Assembly: GCA_963794165.1 (NCBI GenBank)
Contig: CAWCCT010000009.1
Coordinates: 589,571 to 653,570, forward strand
DNA: 64,000 nucleotides
DNA from: PALSA-350 sp963794165
GTDB taxonomy: Bacteria > Acidobacteriota > Terriglobia > Terriglobales > Acidobacteriaceae
Reading direction: 5' to 3'
The translations under genes were made by a program, and so were the position numbers. This document shows, piece by piece, positions 27,307 through 34,800 of this stretch. The first letter of the stretch is position 1; each line of letters begins with the position of its first letter. The notes under the pieces are model-generated. The model saw nothing but the letters and a program-made list of their open reading frames with translations. It was not told the origin of the DNA and did not search any database.

Positions 27307-27593
27307 TATACATTGCCACAATACATCTGGACTATGCAAGAAAGGGCTGAATTGGCTTGGTCAAAATACCTGATCGTGGAAGTTCGGAAGGGCGACGAAG
27401 GCATGTTGTTTCATGTTCCTTTCAAACTTTTCGGTTTAGCCAACTGACCCCAGCCCAAAATCAGGGTGCAGGTGCGAGCCACGCGCAGAGTTCGTCCGAG
27501 CATTGGTTTTCGAACCATCAACCGGTTTATTCCTCGATGTTGAAAGAGCGATTTCCGGTATATTTGCGACACTCCCCCCTGCGGTAAAGGAAA

Positions 27594-27827
27594 ATGCTCA
27601 AAAAAGATAAAAAAGATCTGACCGTTCGTGAACATCTAAAGATGATCCAATCTGACGGAGGTAAGGCCCGCTGGGCAAAGCTGACTCCTGAGGAGCGGAG
27701 CGCCCAGGCGCGCAAGATAGTAGGAGCGCGATGGGCCAAGAAGAGGGCCGCAGAGGTTGTCCCTGTGACAAGTTCCTCCGCGAAGCCTTCAAAGCGTGCG
27801 GCAAAGAAATCGCCGAAAAACAAATAG
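27594..27827 (+). CDS. Small basic protein, uncharacterised
   Basis: 77 residues, strongly basic. It contains a repeated helical unit (GGKARWAKLTPEERSAQARK and IVGARWAKKR) and a Lys/Ser/Ala-rich tail. The GxxARWAK repeat occurs in many small bacterial proteins of unknown function; DNA binding is likely from charge alone. A GGTAAAGGAAA stretch precedes ATG 27594. Confidence 0.5.
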   Translation: MLKKDKKDLTVREHLKMIQSDGGKARWAKLTPEERSAQARKIVGARWAKKRAAEVVPVTSSSAKPSKRAAKKSPKNK

Positions 27828-27838
27828 CGTAGCCCCTG

Positions 27839-28102
27839 TCATTTCAGATTTTTCTTGCGCCGAATCCGTCCAGGTTGCCTCTGGGCTTGGGCCTCCAGGC
27901 GGAGATTCTCCGTATGCCTCTCTTTGGCAAGCTCATAAATCGCCTCCCAGGCTACGGGATATTTCTCCTTGGACCCATTGAGCTGAACGACGGCATATTG
28001 TGGCCGACTCTCAACGATAACCTCACGAGCCTTACCGTTCTGTTCCACCGAAGACGCGGTGACGAAGATTACCTGCGTTTTGCGCTCCAGCAAGACCCCC
28101 AT
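27839..28102 (-). CDS. Small uncharacterised protein of the element
   Basis: About 87 residues from ATG 28102, preceded by AGGAGA. The N-terminal half looks like beta strands (TQVIFVTASSVEQNG, VIVESRPQYAVVQLNG). The C-terminal half is helical and basic (AWEAIYELAKERHTENLRLE, ending RRKKNLK). I do not recognise it. A perfect 20-bp palindrome sits 31 bases upstream of the start and may be its operator. Confidence 0.45.
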   Translation of the reverse strand: MGVLLERKTQVIFVTASSVEQNGKAREVIVESRPQYAVVQLNGSKEKYPVAWEAIYELAKERHTENLRLEAQAQRQPGRIRRKKNLK

Positions 28103-28132
28103 GAGCAGTTTCTCCTGTAATCGTAGTAAGAT

Positions 28133-28152
28133 ATACAAGCAATTGCTTGTAT
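28133..28152. promoter_or_regulatory. Perfect 20-bp palindrome (candidate operator)
   Basis: ATACAAGCAATTGCTTGTAT is self-complementary over all 20 bases. It lies between the minus-strand gene starting at 28102 and the plus-strand sigma factor operon, so it could control either or both. Confidence 0.45.
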
Positions 28153-28311
28153 GGACGCATACGATCCGTTAGGTCGGCCTGGGGATAAGCAACAGATTGG
28201 TTCAAGTCAGCGTTTTTTAAACGATTGCACGGCTGAAGTGCTTCTACTACCTAAGCTGCGATGAGATGGCTTTTTTTGACACATCCCGGCAATTTTTTTT
28301 GGGGTCTGGAA

Positions 28312-28899
28312 ATGGGGACTATGGGCCAGACACTTCTGCATCTCGTGGACCAGCGAGGTCAGACTCTCCCGGTGGCTATCCGGCTAGCAGTTGAGGCCGC
28401 GCACCGTTGGGTCAGGTGGGAATATCCCCATTTGGACGAAGCCGTAGTTGCCGGATGGGCAGAAGACGTTGGCAAAGCAATGGGCGCCCGTCTCGATGAG
28501 ATTCGGTCTCCGTATCGCTACGCGTTTGCCGCATTGCATGGCAAGGTCAGGGAGTGGTTCCGAAGCAATGCTTCCAGGGAGGTTCTGGTTGGAACAGCAC
28601 GGGAGTTGGAGCTGTGGGCCGGCATTGATCGTTCCACACAGCGCGTCATCTACCGAGCCGTCCTGTTCGACCAATTGAAAACGAAGCTGAGTGAGCGTGA
28701 CAGGCACATCCTTGTTTTGCTTCAGCAGGACATGACGAGCCCGGCGAGTGTTGCGGCGGCCTTGGGTGTCAGTTATGCAGCAGCGGCAAAGGCGATACAA
28801 CGGGTTAAAGAGAGGATTGCTGCAATATTGGTAGGTGTCCCAACTGCAGAGCAAGTTCCAGTGTCACCGCATCCTTGCGAATCGGAAAGCGGAGGGTAA
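28312..28899 (+). CDS. Sigma-70-like (ECF-type) factor of the element
   Basis: About 195 residues. A weak region 2 is at about 35-95 (YRYAFAALHGKVREWFRSN corresponds to the core-binding helix). A clear region 4 helix-turn-helix is at about 125-180 (LSERDRHILVLLQQDMTSPA, then LGVSYAAAAKAIQRVKERI). ATG 28312 or 28321 is preferred; the frame opening at 28261 reads poly-T sequence that does not look coding. It is followed after 3 bases by a zinc-finger anti-sigma-like gene, the usual ECF pairing. Confidence 0.7.
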   Translation: MGTMGQTLLHLVDQRGQTLPVAIRLAVEAAHRWVRWEYPHLDEAVVAGWAEDVGKAMGARLDEIRSPYRYAFAALHGKVREWFRSNASREVLVGTARELELWAGIDRSTQRVIYRAVLFDQLKTKLSERDRHILVLLQQDMTSPASVAAALGVSYAAAAKAIQRVKERIAAILVGVPTAEQVPVSPHPCESESGG

Positions 28900-28902
28900 C
28901 GC

Positions 28903-29613
28903 TTGGATTTGATGAAGGATTTTTTTCTAGAAGCGAACCCAAATCCTGAGCGGATCGGGTGTCCCGAAGAGCGGACCCTCCGGGCGCTTGCCGAAGGCCG
29001 TTTGCCAGCTTCCCATCCGGCCCGTCTTCATCTGGCTTCATGCTCCGAGTGCTTCGCAGAGTTCCGAGGTTTTAAAGGGGAATGTGAGCAAACGCGTAAA
29101 GGGCGCCGCCGGATCATTGGCTGGGCATTGGCCGCGTCTTTGATCGTCGCAAGTGGTGTAGGGCTTTGGGAATACCTGCACGCAAGAGCTGGACACCTAG
29201 CAGCCGTCCAGATGGCCTCTACACAACCGGTGAAAGCAAATGTCGATCTCTTTAATGCCGGAACGGTGAGAGGAGAGGACGATGGTATCAACGCTCTGAA
29301 GCAGGTGTCGTTGCCCGCCGCGATCGTACAGCTTTCGGTGACGTTGCCTCGATTCAGCGAGGCTGGGCGCTACGAGGTCCTTGTATCTAGAGACAAATCT
29401 GGAAATGAGGTTGTCGCAAAGGGCTCCGGGGATGCTGTCGTCAATGCCGGCAAAGTGATCGTGGGTGCGACGCTCGATCTCCGCGCCGCCAAACCAGGGG
29501 CTTACTTTCTGGCGACAGTTAGGGGCTCTGACAATGGCGATGTACTACTACCCCGTTCAAATCGAACATGGAGCTCCTTGAAAAGATGCAGAATTCCCCT
29601 TTCCCAGGAATGA
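28903..29613 (+). CDS. Zinc-finger anti-sigma-like membrane protein, probable C-terminal frameshift
   Basis: TTG 28903, with GGAGGG 7 bases upstream. The N-terminus carries an anti-sigma zinc-binding pattern (ARLHLASCSECFAEF: His then Cys-x-x-Cys), then one membrane helix (GWALAASLIVASGVGLWEYL), then a beta-rich outer domain. The last ~23 residues (from LLPRSNRT) look random. In the next frame the sequence after GSDNGD reads YYYPVQIEHGAP and stops at 29581, a much more natural end. One extra base near 29541 would explain this. The intact protein should hold the upstream sigma factor at the membrane. Confidence 0.65.
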   Translation: MDLMKDFFLEANPNPERIGCPEERTLRALAEGRLPASHPARLHLASCSECFAEFRGFKGECEQTRKGRRRIIGWALAASLIVASGVGLWEYLHARAGHLAAVQMASTQPVKANVDLFNAGTVRGEDDGINALKQVSLPAAIVQLSVTLPRFSEAGRYEVLVSRDKSGNEVVAKGSGDAVVNAGKVIVGATLDLRAAKPGAYFLATVRGSDNGDVLLPRSNRTWSSLKRCRIPLSQE

Positions 29614-30872
29614 ATGACGGTCTGACCTCGAAAACCAAGCATGAGGTCTTCGAGGGCGTTCTCTCTGCTTTAAACAAGAAGTTCTATAAGCCAGAACTTC
29701 TTGGAAATGGGTGGCATGAAGCTGTTGCGAATCATCGTGCGACTATCGAAGGTGCACCTACACTGGAGGCATTCGAGCAGGCTGTTACTGCCCTTCTCCA
29801 GAATCTCAAGACCTCTCATGTTGGCTTTTTTCATCAAAGCGCGCGGAGAGCTTCAAGCCGTGCGGCGCTCAGCGCAACCTATCTCGCGGACGAAACTGCC
29901 CACGGACCTCGGTGGATTTTCCAGGATGTTCATGATGGCGGTGCAGCGGCACTCGCTGGGATTCAACCTGGCGATATCTTACTGAGGCTCGACGACCAAG
30001 AGATCATCCCGCCTGAGCACCCTGTTTTCCCGATGGGAGCGACATCGAAACTCAATATTGTTGCGAGCGACGATAGGGAACGAACAATAACAGTCAATGT
30101 GTCAAAGCCGAAGGGAAAGAAGTTGCAGTTTGTGGAACCTACGCTTGTCCAGTCGAAGATTGTCGCTAATGGGCTTGGGTACCTGAAGGTGGCAATGTTT
30201 CCCGGGATGATCGGGGTTGACGTTGCAAACGAAATTTCCAAGGCAGTGGTGAGTCTCGGTAAGATTAGAGGGCTGATTATCGACCTACGGGGAAATACAG
30301 GTGGCGGGGCGGGCGCACTCCGTCTCATGAGTTTATTGACGCCGGAGAAGGTGCCGGTTGGGTTCGCGCCTGGAAAGCGATGGGCTGGGCGAGATCTTGC
30401 CAAAGAGAAACTCACATTTCCTCGCTTCGGAAACATCCCGGCTTCGAAGAAAACCCTCTGGCTGCTCGCCTTACGCTACTTGCCATCCCTCATCACAAAG
30501 TCTCCGATCGTATTGGAGTCTGAAGGGTACGGTCCACAACCGTACCAAGGAAATGTCGTTCTCCTGGTTGATCGGCACACCGCCAGTGCGGCCGAAATGG
30601 TCACCATTTTTGCGAAGGAGAATAGGTTGGCAACCATCGTAGGAGAAAAGACTGCCGGAAGGCTCTTGTCTGCGACTTCAGTGAAAGTCGGACACGGCTT
30701 TCGGCTTGCGCTCCCGACGGGTGCTTATTACACGTGGAACGGCACTGCTCTTGAGGGAAGCCCGATTGAACCTGATGTAGTCAGCGAATTCGATTGGCAG
30801 GACACAAGACGCGGCAATGATCGGCAGCTCGCTACGGCACTTAAGACCGTAAGCGCCGGAGTATCGATGTAA
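29568..30872 (+). CDS. S41 family (C-terminal processing/tail-specific-like) peptidase
   Basis: A 434-residue protein. The order is an N-terminal helical cap, a PDZ-like domain (about 105-185, AAALAGIQPGDILLRLDDQE), then an S41 core with GYLKVAMFPGMIGVD, IDLRGNTGGGAG, the nucleophile Ser about 340 (DRHTASAAEM) and Lys about 361 (IVGEKTAGRLLSA). No signal peptide is visible, so the start may be wrong or the enzyme cytoplasmic. It overlaps the anti-sigma gene, and a protease cotranscribed with a sigma/anti-sigma pair could release the sigma factor; this is inference. Confidence 0.83.
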   Translation: MELLEKMQNSPFPGMNDGLTSKTKHEVFEGVLSALNKKFYKPELLGNGWHEAVANHRATIEGAPTLEAFEQAVTALLQNLKTSHVGFFHQSARRASSRAALSATYLADETAHGPRWIFQDVHDGGAAALAGIQPGDILLRLDDQEIIPPEHPVFPMGATSKLNIVASDDRERTITVNVSKPKGKKLQFVEPTLVQSKIVANGLGYLKVAMFPGMIGVDVANEISKAVVSLGKIRGLIIDLRGNTGGGAGALRLMSLLTPEKVPVGFAPGKRWAGRDLAKEKLTFPRFGNIPASKKTLWLLALRYLPSLITKSPIVLESEGYGPQPYQGNVVLLVDRHTASAAEMVTIFAKENRLATIVGEKTAGRLLSATSVKVGHGFRLALPTGAYYTWNGTALEGSPIEPDVVSEFDWQDTRRGNDRQLATALKTVSAGVSM

Positions 30873-31815
30873 TCGCCTTGTCGGGCTGGCTCGACGAAAT
30901 TTCGGTGAGCGCATTAGGCCTGTTATCGTCGGTTCAGGGCGAAAAGCCACTTGTCCGGAATGCCGACTTCCGCCCATGTGGTTGTTGACCTCTGCCGTGA
31001 CAGCGAAAAGGAATGCCGTAACTTAAAGAAAACAAGCGCCACGGATGGCCTCTTTTGGCGCTGTAAGGTACGATCGGGAACCGTTATCGAACCCGAATCA
31101 ATCCCACGACCTTTGCCCCATAAACCTCTGCCCTCGCGTCGCTTCGAGAACAACCGGCAATTATCAAGCCGCTTATTAGATTGAAGCCGGATTTCGGATG
31201 CTGATTCGTTGAAATGAGTTCAGACCGAGTCCAGTGTGTGTTTGGCCGGGTCGTCCAGACGACGAAAAACCCCTGCGCGGGTGCGATTTCTCCGAGAATT
31301 TATAGAGGCGAACCCCGGGCGTTGCCCATTCGAGGTGCGAAGACGCTCGACGCACGAAATGTGTCCACAAGCTCCTTGGGGTTGTGAGATGATTCTTCCG
31401 AAGCTTCCCCGCTCCTGTCATACTTGGGCCGAAAATTCCCTGGGGCATAAGTTGCTATTGCTGTATGTGTTTAGAGCCACGGGAACACTGTTCCCGATGT
31501 CGAGATCCCGCTCAGCCTTGCTCATGTCTTCGGTTCTATAGCCCGCGCTTTTGAGCTCGGGCTGCCGTTAGAAGATCGATGGAGCACCGAATGTGAAGAT
31601 TACACGGGTCCTGGACGCGAATCCCGGAGAACCAGAAAAGCTGGACTTCACTGAAAGCTCTGTGGGGAATGCGAAGGCGTTCAGCACGTTGTGCTGTACG
31701 CGCAAAGCGGGATCTCGTGAGTGCAGGGTCGAACTTCATCGCGTTCGAATTGTCGCACTTCCGCTAGCGCGAACCAGAGTGGCGGTTTGAACGCTGGAAG
31801 AAGGAGACGGGACAC
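30873..31815. other. 943-base region without a recognisable gene
   Basis: Short open frames on both strands have no recognisable domains, ribosome-binding sites or typical codon pattern. I see no repeat, RNA gene or recombination site. It separates the S41 operon from the giant regulator and may hold decayed sequence and the promoter of the latter. Confidence 0.5.
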
Positions 31816-34800
31816 ATGAAGGCATCCGTCTTGCTCGGGGCGGGCTGGGAGAACGACTCCGTAGAGGTGCTGTGGCGCGATGCCGGGCGTGTCTTTTGTA
31901 GGCTAAGCCAGCAGCATAATGCTAAGGGCCAGAGGCACGCGTTCGTACCCATCCCTGCCGCTGCCGAGCACCCGACTCTGGAAAGCGTCGATCGACTCGC
32001 GCACGAGCACGAACTCAGAAGCTACCTGGACGATGCGTGGGCATTGCGGCCGCTTGAGCTGGTCCGCGAGCGCGGGCACACGCTGCTCGTGGTTGATTAC
32101 ACAGGTGGCGAGCCGCTCGATCGCCTCGTCCAGCAGCCGATGGAGGTCGGACAGTTCCTGCGCCTGGCCGTGGCGTTGTCTGGCGCAATAGGTCAGCTAC
32201 ATGGGCGAGGGTTGATCCACAAAGACATCAAACCCGCGAACGTGTTGGTGGACTTGGGAACTGCCCGGGTCCGTCTTACCGGCTTCGGGATCGCATCGCG
32301 CCTCCCGCGCGAACGTCAACCGCTTGAACCTCCAGAGTTCATTGCCGGAACGCTTGCATACATGGCGCCAGAGCAAACGGGAAGAGTGAATCGCTCTATC
32401 GATTCCCGGAGTGACCTCTATTCACTTGGCGTCACGTTCTACGAGATGTTAACCGGCAGCCTTCCCTTCACGGCATCCGATCCGATGGAATGGGTGCATT
32501 GCCACATTGCCAGACTCCCCACCGCTCCCAGCGAACGGGTAAGGGATGTTCCAGCGGCTGTTTCCGCCATCACGATGAAGCTGCTCTCGAAGACAGCCGA
32601 GGAGCGGTATCAAACGGCGGCTGGAGTTGAACGCGATCTACGGCACTGCCTGTCGCAATGGGAGTCTCGAGGATCCATCGACGTTTTCACTTGCGGCGCA
32701 CAGGATACTCCGGACCGCCTCATGATCCCCGAGAAGCTGTACGGGCGGGACCGTGAGGTGGAAACTCTGCTCACGGCGTTCGATCGGATTGTGGCTGGCA
32801 GCAGGCCGGAGTTGGTGCTCGTCTCCGGATACTCCGGTATCGGCAAGTCCGCGGTTGTGAACGAGTTGCATAAGCCGCTCGTCCCGCCGCGCGGCCTGTT
32901 TGCGTCTGGTAAGTTCGATCAGTACAAGCGCGACATTCCGTATGCGACGTTGGCGCAGGCATTCCAAAGCCTCGTACGACCGCTCCTTAGTATGGGCGAG
33001 GACGACTTACGCAAGTGGCGTGACGCGCTTCAGGAGGCGCTGGAACCAAACGGGCTGCTGATCATCAATCTTGTTCCCGAATTGAAGCACGTCATTGGCG
33101 AGCAACCTCCCGTTCCCGAACTCCCGCCGTCGGAAGCGCAGCGACGTTTTCAGTTGGTCTTTCGCCGTTTCATCGGCGTGTTCGCACGACCGGAACATCC
33201 GCTTGCTCTCTTCCTCGATGACTTGCAATGGCTGGACGCAGCCACGCTCGATCTGCTCGAAGATTTGTTGATTCAGACCGATTTGCAGCACCTGATGCTC
33301 ATTGGTGCGTATCGAGACAACGAGGTCAATGCTACTCACCCGCTGGTCCGCAAGCTCGATGCGATTCGCCAGAGCGGAGCCGCGGTGCAAGACATCGTCC
33401 TCACCCCGCTTCGACGCGACGACTTGCTCCAACTGCTCGTGGACTCCCTGCGCTGCGAGACGGAGCGTGTTGATCCGCTCGCGACACTGATTCACGAGAA
33501 GACGACTGGGAATCCATTTTTCGCAATTCAGTTCATTTCCGCACTCTCTGATGAGGGCCTGCTCACTTTTGATTACGGTGCGGGCCGCTGGGTATGGGAC
33601 CTAAATCGCATTCACGCCAAAGGCTACACCGACAACGTTGTGGAGCTCATGGTCGGCAAGTTGAACCGCCTCCCAGTAGACACGCAGGAGGCACTCAAGC
33701 AGTTCGCCTGCATGGGAAACAGCGCCGAGTTCGACATGCTGGCGATGGCCTACGACAGGTCGATCGAGGATCTTCACCAGCACCTTTGGGAAGCAGTACG
33801 CACCGAACTTATCTTCCGCTCAGACGATTCCTATCGATTCCTGCATGATCGCGTGCAGGAAGCAGCCTACTCCATGATTCCGCAACATCTGCGTCCCGCG
33901 GCGCATCTGCGCATTGGGATGCTTCTGGCTGAGCATACTCCTGAGGCGAAGCGCGAAGAGGTCATATTCGAGATCGTCAACCAACTCAACCGCGGCTCAC
34001 ACCTGCTTACCTCGGTGGAAGATCGCGAGCGCGTCGCAGAGCTCAATCTCATTGCAGGCCGGCGTGCCAAAGTCTCAACAGCATATGCTTCGGCACTTAA
34101 ATATCTCGGGGCAGGCCGGGCGCTCCTGACGGAAGAGACGTGGGAGAGAAACTACTCCCTCATCTTCTCGACCGAATATCTGATGGCTGAGTGCGAGCTA
34201 TTGACCGCAGACAAGGTTGCTGCCGAGAATCGACTCTCCCTGTTGCCGCAGCGCGCGAACAATCGGCACGATTTCTGCGTAGCCACGCGCTTGCGACTCA
34301 CCCTATACACCACGTTGGATCGGTGTGACCGCGCGGTGGACGTGTTTCTGGAATGGCTCCGCAGTCAGGGCACGGTATGGTCGAACCGACCGACACGCGA
34401 TGACGTATTGCGCGAATACGAGCGAATCTGGGCTCTTCTCGGCAATCGGCAAATTGAAGAGCTCATGGACCTGCCGCTCGTTGTGGATCCGGAGGTACTA
34501 GACACACTCGATGTCTTCACAGAGATTGTCACTCCGTCGATTCTCTTTGACGAGCACCTCTCGACATTGGTCGTCTGCCGTTTAGTAGCCCTTAGCCTCG
34601 AACACGGAAACAGCGACGCCGCGTGCTTCGCCTATGTTTGGCTTGCGATGTTTGCGGGCCCGCGCCTTGGCAACTACAAAGACGGATTCCGGTTCGGGCA
34701 ACTGGGCTATGACCTGGTCGAGAAGCGCGGCCTGACACGCTATCTGGCGCGAACCTATATGTCTGTGGGTGCCATGGTCATGCCATGGAATCAGCACGTT

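Noticed and set aside
31236..31790. Short open frames before the giant regulator
   Set aside because: No motif, signal or start context; treated as non-coding.
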